A stretch of 64,000 nucleotides of DNA, from positions 485,308 to 549,307 of the forward strand of contig CAJNDS010002734.1 in assembly GCA_905221605.1 (NCBI GenBank), given 5' to 3'. A program made the position numbers and the translations under genes. Positions 31,740 through 43,720 of this stretch are shown in pieces. Numbering within the stretch: the first letter of the stretch is position 1; each line of letters starts with the position of its first letter. This stretch comes from Symbiodinium natans. Taxonomy: Eukaryota; Sar; Dinophyceae; Suessiales; Symbiodiniaceae. The notes beneath the pieces were generated by a model that worked only from the letters and a program-made list of their open reading frames with translations, searched no databases and was not told the origin of the DNA.

Positions 31740-32055
31740 TTAGGGTTTAGGGTTTTGTTTAGGGTTTAGGGTTTAGGGTTTAGGGTTTAGGGTTTAGGGT
31801 TTAGGGTTTAGGGTTTAGGGTTTAGGGTTTAGGGTTCGGTTAGGGTTTAGGACGAACCCAGCGAGGCACTCAGTCAGTAGTCCGCGTAGCCGAGCCCTAG
31901 TAGGCTCAGGTGACACACTCGGCAACTCTAACCCTCCAGCCTGCAGAAAGAAGAACCCAGGGTTTAGGGTTTGGGGTTTAGGGTTTAGGGTTTAGGGTTC
32001 AGGGTTTAGGGCTTAGGGTTTAGGGTTTAGGGTTTAGGGCTTAGGGTTTAGGTAG
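31740..32055 (+). repeat. Two long telomere-like arrays
   Basis: TTTAGGG units at 31740-31853 (about 15) and 31958-32055 (about 13, with CTTAGGG and TTCAGGG variants), separated by about 100 bp of unique sequence. An M3 hairpin begins within 10 bp of the second array. Confidence 0.95.
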
Positions 32056-32059
32056 GATG

Positions 32060-32393
32060 GGTTGGGATGGTTCCCCTTTATACTAACCTAAACAGGGATT
32101 CTACTAAAGGGGGGGGATCTGGGTGTTAGAATACGGGGAGCATCCCTTATAACGGACTTCCGATGCTCTGAGGGTCGGGCGTATCCATGTTTGAGCAGTA
32201 TGCTCCTGGCGTAGTTATGCACCAGGGCATCCACACCTAAGATCACACAAGGGAGGCCGCTGCCTCTGTTGCGGGTACATGTTGGGAGGTTCCCCCTTAT
32301 ACTGAGAGTCCTTCATAGGGATTAGAACCTAAGATACCTAAGGTACCATGGTCCCTGTTAAGGATTGTTAGTATAAGGGGGAGCATCCCAAGG
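32060..32393. repeat. Two hairpin elements, family M3
   Basis: First: TTGGGATGGTTCCCC to GGGGAGCATCCC (32060-32155). Second: GTTGGGAGGTTCCCCCTTAT to AGGGGGAGCATCCCAAG (32279-32393). Family arms match the copies at 19765, 37884 and 44258. Confidence 0.8.
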
Positions 32394-32613
32394 CACATGT
32401 CCCTTTGTCCGAGTTTTGTTGCTAGGCGCCCGGCACTGTACAGTCGATGGTGCTTCAAAATGGTTTATCACGACCTTGGTCGGAGCCAAACGAACATCTA
32501 GTTCTGACTGCATACGGTAGTTGGAGGTTCAGCATAAGTCTAAGGACTTGGGAGGGGCGTACACGACGTGCGGTCATAATTGGGGGGTTTAAGTACCCAA
32601 AAACCTCCAAGTA

Positions 32614-32906
32614 AGTTCGGTCCTAAACCCTAAACCCTAAAGCCTAAACCCTAAACCCTTCCGCGGAAATCTTTGCTGCCAGGGCGCCTTCTGGACTTTC
32701 GCCGGAAGGCCCGCAAGATACTTTCGGGTGTTCTCTTCAAACCTGGCGGGTGCGACAAAAACCAAGCCCTAAACCGTAAACCGTAAACCCTAAACCCGTT
32801 CTTGAACCTGGAAGCTGCTTCAAACCCTCAACCCTAAACCCTAAACCCTAAACCAAACCCAAACCCCAAACCCCAAACCCTCAACCCTAAGCCCTAAACC
32901 CTAAGA
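32614..32906 (-). repeat. Degenerate CCCTAAA arrays
   Basis: C-rich units at 32614-32662, 32765-32800 and 32820-32906 with CCCCAAA and CCGTAAA variants. No coding block is visible from 31.6 to 33.2 kb. Confidence 0.85.
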
Positions 32907-33309
32907 AAGAGAAGAACACACGTGCGCAGTTCAGTGTGTTCAGGGGGGGCAAAGGAGCCCTGCAGGAACTCCAAGGCTCAGGCCCCCATCGGTCGCAGAA
33001 GCCCCGGAGCTCGCGGAGCTCGACGTCGCCTGTCTTGTGATGGCTTATGGGTTTGTATGTCAAAACTAGATTGTGCGCAAAATGCTATGTTACAATGAAT
33101 TGCATAATAAGATGTATTGGAGATAAGACAAGAGCATGTGTATAATATATATATATATATGTGAATATGCCTAAATGCATGCTGTCAGCACACTGGGATC
33201 CCACCCATCAAGCCGAGCCACTTTGGCTCGCGTTTGTCTTTGTCTTTCTGGCTGCAGCCACCTCTCAGACCCACATGCGGCGCGGCTCACATTCCACCTG
33301 TCACTGGTC

Positions 33310-34255
33310 ATACACTCCGCTCAATGGCTCAACCATGCTCAAGCTCCCGGCCGGCACAACTGGCGCAGTTGGCACAGCTGGCGTGGTGGGTGCACTGGGC
33401 GCGGGCGCTGCAACCCGTGCGGCTTGTGTAGTCAGTGTCGTGGGTGCTGGCACAGCAGCTTGGTGTCGATCGTTGGGTGCGTAAGCTGGCGGCGCCGTTG
33501 GTGGCGCTGTTGGTGGCACGTTTGATTGCGCTGGCCGTTCTGCTGGCTGTGCTGCACCTACAGGTACAAGAAGGCGCTTTCAACCCTGTAGCTCAAAGAG
33601 TCTTGCATGGTGCACACAAGGTGCGACAAAAGGTCCGCAACGAATGGCGATGCCCGGCATTTGTGCCAGGAGATGCTTCAGCGAGTGCTGAGGCGGGCAC
33701 AGGCAGCATGGGCCAAGTGTGGCGCCCTCGGCTCGAGACAGGCTGAGAGCGCATCAAACAGACGCGTCTCTTGGCAGTGACCCACGTCAAGCTGCAGCTA
33801 AGCATCGGCGGTGGGGGCATCGCAGGCGGCGCATTCATCACCTGTAAAGAATGCAGGAGGTGTGGACTTGCAGCATGGTTTCCAGCTCCCTTGGGTATGG
33901 ATATCGGAGCAAAGAACACTATACAACCTAATTCGCACCAGACACTGAGCATCGCCGACTTCGGATCCGCATGTCGGACCCGCATGTCGACTTCTATCTG
34001 CAGGATGACCATTCTGAGCTAAGGTTGCACATCCCCCACCCCTAGGCCCAGTACGAAGCGGACCAGCTTGCAGCTGAGTGCGAGACAGAAGCCGGCAGAC
34101 CCGCAGCTTGACCTTAAATGGCCACCTTCTGTGCCCTACGAGTGCATGCGTCTTCTCCAAGATCTGCACCCTCGAAACCCTCGAGGCCGGGCGGTGCCGC
34201 CACCTGCACCGAGCCGGCAGAGGCATCTACGGCCGATGGGACGCGTGGAATTGGA
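33310..34255 (-). CDS. Pro/Ala/Thr-rich exons, unknown product
   Basis: Minus-strand frames with TAPVVPAGSLSMVEPLSG and repeated APTTPAVPTAP-like strings (33520-33310), and an acidic/Pro block IPRVPSAVDASAGSVQVAAP followed by PPGLEGFEGADLGED (about 34250-34120). Composition is like neighbouring exons. No domain recognised. Confidence 0.25.
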
Positions 34256-34829
34256 TCTAGCGCTCTGAGAAAGCATGCTTGGCCGGCCGGGACTTCCTGG
34301 AAGTCTGTCTTCAGGTGGGGCCTCCAGTGTTGAAAACCCAGAACTGAACTCTGAATGCGAACGCTGCTTCTCTAAATTATGCTTCCGCTTGGGGTCCTAT
34401 TTACGAGGCGGCCCCGAATATTTAGGGGCACCCAAAAAGGGACCACAATGATGAGAACTGACCATATCTTCAGGACATTAGTCTCTTTGCTGGTACACAG
34501 AGAGGATCGCTCTGAGATGCTGGCTGGCCCGCTGCGGCAGAGGGGCTTCCTGCAAATCCAACGGTAATATTTTTTTATGTAGGGGCTTCCGAAAGAATAA
34601 GGGTATCCTGCTTATAAGGGGATTCCCACTATTTTGTCTATATGAGGGATCCCTTATCTTCGTAAACCCCCATGTTATTTCGTTGAATCCGGAACTCTTG
34701 ATGAACAGCCATGTGCCTGCCGCGCTGATCTTTGTCGAGGGATCTGCAGCCTCTCGCCTGCCAGGGTTATGGCACAACAGGTGTTGAAACACTGCTGCAG
34801 GGTCTGCGCGCTGCCAGTCGGTGCTCGCG

Positions 34830-35552
34830 ATCACACAACTGCACAGTGCTTGCCAAGAAGTGTTGAAACTAGGAACGCGCACGTGGCCGGAATCGGCGCC
34901 AGCCAACTCAGTGACAGCTCGCCTAAGTGCCGGTCGCAGGCAACTCCTTCTCTAAGCTTAGGGGATAGGATTCGGGGGACCCTTGGGGATATAGACCCTC
35001 TGAACAAGGTCCCTGTTTAAGAGAGCCAGAAGAGGGTTAAGAAGTGTTCCCTTTCAAGGGTCCCCCTTATCCTACCTAGGAAAGCTCTCCGGAACATGCC
35101 GAGGAGTGGACTGGTCGAGAACTCTGTCTCCCAGAGTACTTCAGCCTGCCACAGTCTTGCCGGCCCTTGAAGCATCAGAGCGGGGAGGACTCAAGGCAAT
35201 TATTCCCTCAAAATACCGGCGTTGCGAGGTTCATGCCTTCTCGTCCCCCTCGTGCTCGAACACTCGTCGCACCTCTCGCAATGCAGGCATGCAGCACCTC
35301 CTTCTGCACAGTAGCGACCCAGGGCTCAAACTTTGGCGGTGTGCCACCTCAACTACCGGCCCGCAAATCCCAAAGCTGCACGCTGCCACTCAACTTCGCA
35401 AAGGACAAGGTCGAGGCTCTGTATAGAACCAGGCGTACACCCTGTCGCCGACCTTGTTGCAAGTTCATGGCACGACGCTCCGCCAGCCGAGTGCATGTCA
35501 AATTCTCGCGTCTAAGCTTCGCACAGCTGGTCTCCATCGGGCAGCCTTCCAC
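34830..35552 (-). CDS. Possible WD40-repeat protein exons
   Basis: One block LSFAKLSGSVQLWDLRAGS (about 35410-35350) has the SGSVxLWD signature of a WD40 blade end. A second block, VAGADSGHVRV with IASTDWQRAD (about 34905-34820), could be another blade. No other blades were located, so the call is weak. Confidence 0.3.
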
Positions 35553-35602
35553 ACAAGAACCCTAAACCCTAAACCCTAAACCCTAAACCCTAAACCCTAC
35601 AT

Positions 35603-36850
35603 TCAGCTACTGTGCCTCAGCATCGCTCGGCCGGTCCATTGGCCTAGTGGAAGGAGCGGCCAGCTGCGCACACGACCTGAAACCGCCACCACAATTGTTG
35701 GTGGGGGGGGGGGCTTCGGGAATCAGGGATACCTTCCCAGGTCCTATTTAAAAAAAGGATTGCTTGTTGAAAAGGGTTGCTATTAGTTGTGGATCTATAC
35801 TAGGGGGTCCTCTTTCTCTGAAACACCCAGAATCCTGCACGTACCTCGTGCGAACACTGGGGGCCAAGCTTTGATGCCCAGCACGGTTTCGCGCAACAGC
35901 AGTCCCTTCTGTTGCCCAGCCTTTGGGAAGAATATGCGGGGTCCTGACTATTGCCTTGCACTGGGGTTATGATCCCACCCACTCACTGCGAGCCAGCTGG
36001 CCGGGTGTAATGCTCCATTCCAAAATAGGCACATGCCAAGCATGCATGCCTTCTCTCCAGGATTCACGAACCTGAAGATCAATCTTTTTGACGGGAGCCC
36101 ATTTGATCTGTACAAGTCTAACCATGCGAAAGCATCAGATCGTGCGGATGGGGTAAAACCCCACGTTGCTACTGAAGCCCGTGGAGACTGAAGCATTGGC
36201 CCAGCACGCGAACATATAGACTATGCTGCCCCTTCACTTAGCTTACATTATCCTGCTCCGCGCTTGGAGGAAACTTGACATCAGCACCTTGAAAGAAGGC
36301 GTCTTGCGATGAGGCCCCGCTTTGCGGAGGGCAAGTCCAATTGCAGCTAACATGCAGCTACTCACTGCAGATCAGCACAGCCTGTCACCTGGTACACCCA
36401 ACCAATTTCAGCAAGCGGGGGCCCCATAACATCCCTGCATTCCGGGGCATGTGACATGTCCTGAGGGTCAGGTCGGTCCAAGAATTTGCACTGACGAATT
36501 GTTTATTCAGGTTCTTGCGTACGCAACCCCCTCCTCTTCTTCTGCTCTCTCTCTCGTGCTTCCTTTCGTGTGGCCTGGGGGCCCAGAGGTCCTGCGAGTC
36601 CCAGATTGCTAGGGGAGTCAGTAGGGGGGGGGGGGGGGGAAATCCGACCCCCCACCTAATCCTCCTCGTGCCCGGCGAGCCCCCTTTTCTGTAGAACGGA
36701 CGATGCGTCAGGAGCAGGACGGATGCCGAATTCTGCGTGACACCCACTCACCACCCCGCCCTCATTCCATGCGTGCATTGTCCTCTTGGCCAACGGCAGC
36801 CGAAACAAATTGAGACTGTATTGCTTCAAGGCTTTCTTGACTGATCATGT
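35603..36850. other. No supportable gene
   Basis: Includes a hairpin-like stretch at 35700-35825 that shares GGGGGTC-type blocks with 3240-3350, 22690-22800 and 34580-34670, and a G-run at 36626-36641. A short plus-strand frame at 36060-36188 looks exon-like but has no support. Confidence 0.5.
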
Positions 36851-36899
36851 GTCGTGAACATTTCACAGCAGCTCAGTGCTTTCTTCAGCACCTGCCTTC

Positions 36900-39800
36900 A
36901 CGACTCACCGTCCGGCTTTGCTTCACTACCCTGTCTCAGAGCAAGTCCATGAGCAGCTCAAGCCAAGGAACATGCAACACAGGCATGCATAGGCGTGTCA
37001 GACATTTCGGAGTTCGGGCCTTGTCGGCAGCCGACTCTGCAGGCTTCTCCTGAGAGAAGGGGGCCATCTTTGCAAAGCTTACTTCTGCGCATGGCTCGGA
37101 CCTCTTGCAAGATGCGTTTGAGAACAGAAGCCCACCACCCCCTTTCCCTGAGCTGCTTTTGGCGACTTACAAGGCTCGTAAAAAAACACGTCTCCGTTCC
37201 CGATCAGCCCCCACCCAGAGACTCCAAAACCCCTTAATTAAGGAATTAAGGAATATATGTTAAATCATATTAGGGTTCCTATTCGAATTTAAGGGTATAC
37301 TCCTTAATTAAGGGGTTTTGGAGTCTCTGGGCAAGACCTTCCTATCACCCCCATGACCGGCCTGCTCGGCAGGCGCGGGCTTCTCCTCGTTTGGGTTCAG
37401 AGGGTTTTCGGACCCCAAGGGGAGACTTGTTGGGGCTTTTTTCCAGGTTGAGGATGGGAATGCATGCCTTCTTTCTTCGCCCATACCCTATACGACTATG
37501 ATGCCTATAGTAGGGTACCTATGAGCCAGAAACCCTTTGTAGGGTTCCCATTATTATTATTCTTCTTATTATTATTATTATTGATTATTACTATTATTAT
37601 TATTATTATTATTATTATTTGAGGGGTCACAATTGGCAGCTCCTGGCCTCCTCTTTCTTGTCTGCCTTGGCCTCCTCGGGCTTCGCGGCTCCTTTAGGGG
37701 CGGCCTTTGCCTGGCCCCTCTTGTCGCCTGCGGTGACACCCAGAGACTCCAAAACCCCTGAATTAAGGAATATCTGTTAAATCATATTAGGGTTCCTATT
37801 CGAATTTAAGGCATATTCCTTAATTAAGGGGTTTTGGAGTCTCTGGGCAAGTCGGAATCCGGGCGTGCGGCATCAGAGCTTGGGATGTTCCCCCTTATGC
37901 TAGCACCTCCTTAAGAGGGATTCTAGTACCCCCTTACCAGACTCCCGATTAAGGACTGTTAGCATAAGGAGGAACATCTCAAATCAGGACGACTCCACCC
38001 TTTCAAAATTCCCTGCCTGCTGGCTTCTCCTCTGGCTGCACGTAAGGCGGCTTCCTTGGCGCAGAAGGTGCCAGGGGTTTAGGGTTTAGGGTTTAGGGTT
38101 TAGGGTGTGGGGGGGTATGACCTCTTTGGCACTGTTCATAGCTGCCGATGGAAGACTCCTTTAGGCTCTTTAGGTGAGCTGCGTGTCAGACCCCAAAGCA
38201 ACGGCGCAAGGCGCAGTTCAACCCAAGGCGCTGCTCAACAGCATCCAAGCACTTCTTTGCACTGAAATCTTCCTGGCGCGTCGGAGCCACCCTAAACCCT
38301 AAACCCTAAACCCCAAACCCTAAACCCAGGGGCATCAACTCCGAGTGCAAGCCGACTGCTTCCCCCACACACGAGCCACCAGGAAAACTAGCACTCGGTT
38401 TTTCTTAAACCACCCCACCATGGGGCTATTATACCCCATAACCCCCTTGAATGGGCCCTTGACAGGGTTGAGTATAGGGATGTATAGGGATTATCGGGCC
38501 TAACAGCCCATCCTGGCCCTGTCAAGAAGAGCGCCCTTCGGACTGTTGCACATCCCAAGTTTGGAGGAGCTTGGAAGCCGCAATCGACAACGCCAGCCCT
38601 TGATACCGGGGCCTCTTTGCCGCCCTCCTTGATCATGTAGAAACATCCTGGGGGGGCGGGGCGCTGGAATATTTTGGGCTTAGGACAAAGTGTCTAGGGT
38701 GCCGCAAACCCTCAACCCTTAAACCCTAAACCCTAACCCTTATGTCAGACTTCCCAAGCAGCACCGACTGTTGTAGCCTATACCCTGGTGCGAAAGAGCG
38801 GCGGCTGTCGCCCTGGTGGCTCTTCCCGACCTTGATGCCGACCAAGCCCTCGCTCTTCCCTGTGGTCGGGTTTAGGGTTTCGGGTTCAGGGTTTAGGGCT
38901 TAGGGTTTAGGGTTTAGGGTTAAGGGTTTAGGGTTTAGGGTTTAGGGTTTAGGGCTTAGGGTTTAGGATCTGGTGGGCTGAGCCCTCGTTTTACTGGTCT
39001 AGTACTTCTAGTCTTCTGGAATCATGGTGATACAAAACTATATACTATACTCCAGTATTATAGAATCATATTCGTACAAAACTATGTTACAAAACTACGA
39101 TATTTCTGTGCTAGTATGTATTGTGTTACATCCCTTGGGAGGCAGCTGTTGCCTGGTCCACTCGGATGGAATTCCAGCAGGCTCTTGATGAGCTTGAAGT
39201 CACTCCCATCCGGCTTCAGCTGTTCTCCATCACTGCGCGAGTTGAGGATCTCCTCGGTACCACACTGCGAACAGCTCCTACACGAAAAAACTCAACGCCA
39301 CGCCGTGCCACGAAGCCCTCCCTGAAACGCAGCCATCTCACCGACTCAGGGCCAAGGTTCCTTCACTCGACCCCGCAGCATCGCGACGTTGTTAAACTGG
39401 CAGGTCCCCAGCTTGATGGGTCGATTTCGCTCCTTCTGCCTCTTGCGCGACTCACGCTCCTGGCGCACGTGTGCAGCACGGGTTGAAGGCTTGGGAGCCA
39501 GAAGCCTCAAGGCCGTGCAGCCGCGCGCACCCTCTTGTCCCTGATGTGCTTCGGCATGTCTTTGAGCGCCTGCCAGGAGCCAAGGAATAGAAAAGTGGTT
39601 TAGGGTTTAGGGTTTAGGGTTTAGGGCTTAGGGCTTAGGGCTTAGGGCTGAGGGTTTACTATTCTTCCTTCCTCATAAGGGCAATATATAGGGACTACTA
39701 CTCTTTTTTTTTTTTTTGGAGGGGGGGGGGGGGGGGGGCTCTTCAGCAAATAGGTGAGGAGCTCGGGCCCAAAGTCGCAAAACTGCCACAGAACATCGTG

Positions 39801-42800
39801 TCGGGCCATCGATGCCTTCTGCAGAACGTCGGCAAAGCAAATCTCGCACTTCAAAGAGGCTCCACCAAGCCTCTGATGAAAGAAAAAAGGTTGTGTGCTT
39901 TTTACGAGTACGATATTACTGTATGACTATATGAATGAGATAATGCTACCATGTTAGTGTATTGCTAGATTAACATAGTACTATAGCTCCTACGGTAGTT
40001 CAATCACTCCCAGTTCTCCCCTCAAGCTCTCTTGACGCTCCTCACCTACCTTTTCTGCGTCCGGGCGCTCAATTGTGAGGCCCTCAAAGAACGGCACGTC
40101 CCCGTCAAAAGGCGCACAAGCCAGGGCGCATTCCTCGGCAAAGGGGCTCCGACAATCGCAGCAGCCAACAGACCATGTACACCATACACCGACGTCATTT
40201 CTTTGCATCCTTTGTGTATGTTATATAGAACCAACTCCTCGAAATATAGCTCTTCTGACTGCCAGAAGCTCTCTCTCTCAGCCTGGGGTCGTTCTTGTCG
40301 CTTACTTGGCTGACGTGCCACAAGTTGACCTTGGCAGGGAGCTTCTCCTGCCAGGGCTGACAGTGGCAGTGGTACTATAGTACTATTGCATCATCATCTC
40401 ATAGTATTGCTCCATGACTCTATTGCTGCATAACCATGTCACTATTGTAGTATAGTCTCATAGTGTTGCGATATTGCTCTACTACCGCATTGTAGAGTCA
40501 CATCTCACTCTTGTATTACAGTCTCAAAATATTGCAATACTACTCTCCTACTGTATTACTACGATCTTACCCCTAAACCCTAAACCCGAAACCCTAAACC
40601 CTAAACCCTAAACGCTATCTTGCTTTTCATTCTTTGTCTTCGTAAAGACCTTGGGAGGACCCGGCCTGAACGGCTGCCTTGACCTGTGTCCACTGCTGCT
40701 CCTCCGGGATGCCGCGGAACATGGCCACGACACCACCTTGGGGTTTAGGGTTTAGGGTCTAGGGTCTAGGGTTTAGGGTTTAGGGTTTAGGGTTTAGGGT
40801 TTAGGGTTAGGGTTTAGGGTTTAGGGTTTAGGGTTTAGGGCTTAGGGTATAACATGCCAAAGTGGAAAACACCACCAGCTTCGGCTCTTCCCTCTCAGTC
40901 GTGGGCCGTCGTGTGCATGGATGGAGTTCTTCTTCTGGGGATGGCTTGGCCTGCTGCGGGGTTTAGGGTTTAGGGTTTAGGGTTAGGGTTTAGGGTTTAG
41001 GGTTTAGGGTTTAGGGTTTAGGGTTTAGGGTTTAGGGTTTAGGGTTTAGGGTTTAGGGTTTAGGGTTTAGGGTTTAGGGTTTAGGGTTTAGGGTTTAGGG
41101 TTTAGGGTTTAGGGTTTAGGGTTTAGGGTTTAGGGTTTAGGGTTTAGGGTTTAGGGTTTAGGGTTTAGGGTTTAGGGTTTAGGGTTCAGCGCTCCCGGGC
41201 AATCACCTTTCCCCTGCGAGGCGCCTCGACTCCAGCTTCGGCCTGGGACCCAAAAAAAAAACAAATGATTCCTAAAATTGGGACCATGTACCCTATACTA
41301 CTACTCTAATCCTTATTAGGCTACATGAACCCAAAACCCTTTTAGGGTTCGCCCACTGAAACAAAGCCACATACGTTGCCTACGAAGCAGCGCTGATGCC
41401 CTTTCAAACTGTCCAGATAAGCCGTGCTAAGACTACGGTACTGAGACGACACAGGTACCTCGCTCGGAATCCCTTCGGGTTCTCTCTAAGGCTACCCTTG
41501 GGTGACGCTGAGGCAGTCACAATGGGGCATTGCCGGGTCGGCGGACTGCTGCATTGCCCTGCATGGAGCTTCAGCAGAGCGGGTGCTGAGCTTGCGCTGC
41601 AACCACCGTACCACGGTACCAAACATGGCTTCGGAGAGAGCACACCGGTGACCACACCTCGTTCAGCTCGATCTTGGACTCTTTCAGCGCAGCCACCACA
41701 TCCTCCTCCATCAGCTGAAAACTAAATCAAGGCAGCCTAAAGGCGGCCCACAGCTGACCAGCATGAATCATGCTGGTCGTATCATGTTTCTGAAAATTGC
41801 TTTAAGCAGCAATCATGATGACAATTACAGAACAGGTTCGCCGAGGCCCCGCCCTACCCTGATCCCCTGCCCTGGCCCTGTGCTGAAGTTTGCCTGGGGG
41901 CTGGACTGGAGACTTTAGACTTCCGTCCTTTATTTGGTAGCATGTTTTGCTTGGAGTGGGTATACCCCCCCTTAGCCAACAGGTGTCCGGGAGGACCACG
42001 GGGCACTTGGGGCCGACCATCAAGAAGGACTGTTGATGCTACATTGTCATACAGGCACTAGGAACTGCTTCAGAACCCCCCCGAAAAATGAAAATATTCT
42101 TTATAACGGCAATATAGGGATTACTATCCTTGAAGCTTTTGTAGGTATTAGGCAAATAGTAGGACACCGATGGTTCTGTGAGGCCTTGCTGGTCCTGGCG
42201 TGGGGATTGTTGCCGAGGCGGGTCGTGCAGCGTGCATTCGCAGAATAATATGTGACATGTTAAGCCGAGACGTGGTCCCAACCTTGCCAGCTCGCATCGA
42301 CTTCATTTTGTTGCAACTCAGGATGAAGCTCATGTCCTTGGCTGACAAAGGGTTACGCGAGACTACACGATTACAAGCCCCCAGAAACCTATGTCTTGGC
42401 GCTTCAGTTCAAGGCGCCCAGTCCCCAAAACCCATCTCAACATTGGTATTTGGGTCCCCCGTTCCTTGTTGCATCTCGGTTTTGTGTAAGGCAGGCTGCT
42501 TCAACCATTTTTCCAGTCGGGTTCACAATTGATTCTTGTGTTTTTGGGCGCTTCGCCTTGTCCGTCCTCGGGCCCCCTACCCTGTAATGAGGGGTTATCC
42601 AGCGCGAATGGACCGACTTTTACGAAAAGCCTGGGCAAGCAAACCGTATAGCCGCAACAGTGCAAAACATTGCCAGGCGAGAGGGCATGAAACTCATGTG
42701 AACGTCTGGTTAAGATGTCAGCGAGCATCGAGCCATCCGTCAGCATTTCCCGAGATCTTGTCGTGGAAGAACTTGTCGTACTTGAGGTTCTCGTCGCTCA

Positions 42801-43544
42801 AGTAGTATTCCACCTGCGTGGTGTGGCAACAAGATCCTCTTGTGACAGGAACAACTCGAAACAAGACATCAAACAGACACTTCAAGGCAGTCATAGCCTG
42901 CTTCCGGACTACCGCAGGATCCGGCGGTGTCGGTTTCAGGCGCTTGGAATCTGCCTCTGCGCCCCCTGATTCCTGACTCACACGTGCTAAGGCAGTCAGT
43001 TGCGAAGGTCCTATAAGCATTGAGCGGTGAAGGTATCTGAATTAAGCCATATTCCGTACATTAGGGCTGGTTGTCAAACATGATTGTGGAAGCAGAACCC
43101 TAACAACCGCCCTTGTTATAGGAACCCCAACAGAAAGGGCTCCCATCTTTCCCTTCGGAAGCCCCCGAAACCCTAAACCCTAAACCCCAAACCCTAAACC
43201 CTAAACCCTGAACCCTAAACCCTAAACCCTAAACCCTAACCCCTAAACCACAAATTCCTTAACTGACGGCATCAAGAAGCCTTTCGCTTCTCGGCAGGCG
43301 CGCCATCAGCTTTGGCCTGCAAGTGCTGCCAAGTCTGTGTACACACACACACACACACACACGCATGTATACAACAATATATATGTATCTAATGTGTATA
43401 CATATATATATATGTATATAATGTATATGTATATATATATATAGAATTAATTGTACTTATATATATATATATATGTGAATAAATGCTAGCCCCAGCTCCC
43501 GTGGACCTATGTTTCGTGTCGTGTTGTCACCGTACACAAATGTG

Positions 43545-43576
<32 letters not shown>

Positions 43577-43720
43577 TTGCATACGAATATGTTAGGAAGG
43601 TCTTGCGCACCTTCTCTTCCGTCTTCGGTTCCTCCGTCTTCTCCTGTGCCTTTTCTTCCACCTTCTCCTCAGTTCTCTCGGCTGGCTTGTCGGCAGCCCG
43701 CGGCAGTGGCACAAACGCAC
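36900..43720 (-). CDS. La-motif RNA-binding protein with C-terminal domain and Lys/Ala/Pro-rich tail, at least 12 exons
   Basis: The La motif is split over exons: DSKRLKPTPPDPAVVRKQ (about 42960-42873) joins QVEYYLSDENLKYDKFF and HDKISGNADGWLD (about 42830-42725) across a short GC-AG intron. Then FILSCNKMKSMRAGK (about 42340-42285) and DVVAALKESKIELNE (about 41720-41660). This winged-helix module binds 3' oligo-U of RNA polymerase III transcripts. Further blocks are VVAMFRGIPEEQQWTQVKAA (about 40735-40640), KVNLWHVSQVSDKNDPR (about 40345-40290), ACAPFDGDVPFFEGLTIE (about 40120-40060), KCEICFADVLQKA (about 39855), ALKDMPKHIRDKRVR (about 39570), ERESRKRQKERNRPIKLGT (about 39465-39380), EILNSRSDGEQLKPDGSDFK with LIKSLLEFHPSG (about 39270-39165), GLVGIKVGKSHQGDSR (about 38850), MIKEGGKEAPVS (about 38636) and EDFSAKKCLDAVEQRL (about 38265). 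Lys/Ala/Pro-rich exons (37733-37630, about 37060) probably form the tail, and a Lys/Glu-rich exon near 43700-43600 may be the 5' part. An RRM was not proven. Confidence 0.72.
37212..37332. repeat. Hairpin element, family M5, starting at a splice donor
   Basis: Arms CACCCAGAGACTCCAAAACC and TTTTGGAGTCTCTGGGCAAG flank CCTTAATTAAGG blocks. In the gene sense it begins GTCTTGCCCAGAGACTCC directly after the Lys/Pro-rich exon ending GATAGGAAG. Confidence 0.9.
37545..37620. repeat. (ATT)n microsatellite
   Basis: Imperfect ATT/TATTAT run in an intron of the La gene. Confidence 0.93.
37737..37848. repeat. Second hairpin element, family M5
   Basis: Nearly identical to 37212-37332, including the central TTAGGGTTCCTATTCGAATT. 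In the gene sense it begins GACTTGCCCAGAGACTCC (a potential GA donor) and ends just before the acceptor TCACCGCAG of the exon at 37733. Confidence 0.9.
37884..37985. repeat. Hairpin element, family M3
   Basis: Arms TTGGGATGTTCCCCCTTATG and AAGGAGGAACATCTCAAAT. It lies only about 35 bp from the M5 element at 37848, leaving room for a micro-exon between them. Confidence 0.88.
38866..38969 (+). repeat. Telomere-like array next to a La exon acceptor
   Basis: TTTAGGG with CTTAGGG, TTTCGGG and TTAAGGG variants. In the gene sense the array ends CCCTAAACCCGACCACAG, directly before the exon GGAAGAGCGAGGGC. Confidence 0.9.
40741..40848 (+). repeat. Telomere-like array next to a La exon acceptor
   Basis: TTTAGGG/TCTAGGG units. 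In the gene sense the array ends CCCTAAACCCCAAG before the exon that encodes VVAMFRGIPEE. Confidence 0.92.
40960..41185 (+). repeat. Longest telomere-like array in the window (about 32 units)
   Basis: About 225 bp of TTTAGGG with only one hexamer slip near 40981. It lies in the La gene, more than 20 kb from any sequence end shown here. Confidence 0.97.
43164..43253 (-). repeat. CCCTAAA array
   Basis: About 12 C-rich units with CCCCAAA, CCCTGAA and CCCTAACCC variants upstream of the La-motif exons. Confidence 0.93.
43338..43582. repeat. (CA)n and (TA)n microsatellites
   Basis: An ACAC run at 43338-43362, then several TATATA/TGTATATA runs to 43580. Confidence 0.95.

Noticed and set aside
35643-35700. 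Possible tRNA gene (TTGGCCTAGTGGAAGG resembles a tRNA A box)
   Set aside because: No B box (GGTTCGA-type) at the right distance and no cloverleaf could be drawn.
36055-36188. Plus-strand exon-like frame (TNLKINLFDGSPFDLYKSNH)
   Set aside because: It has an acceptor-like TCTCCAG and a stop, but no family match and no partner exon. It would contradict the one-strand layout. Left as unresolved.
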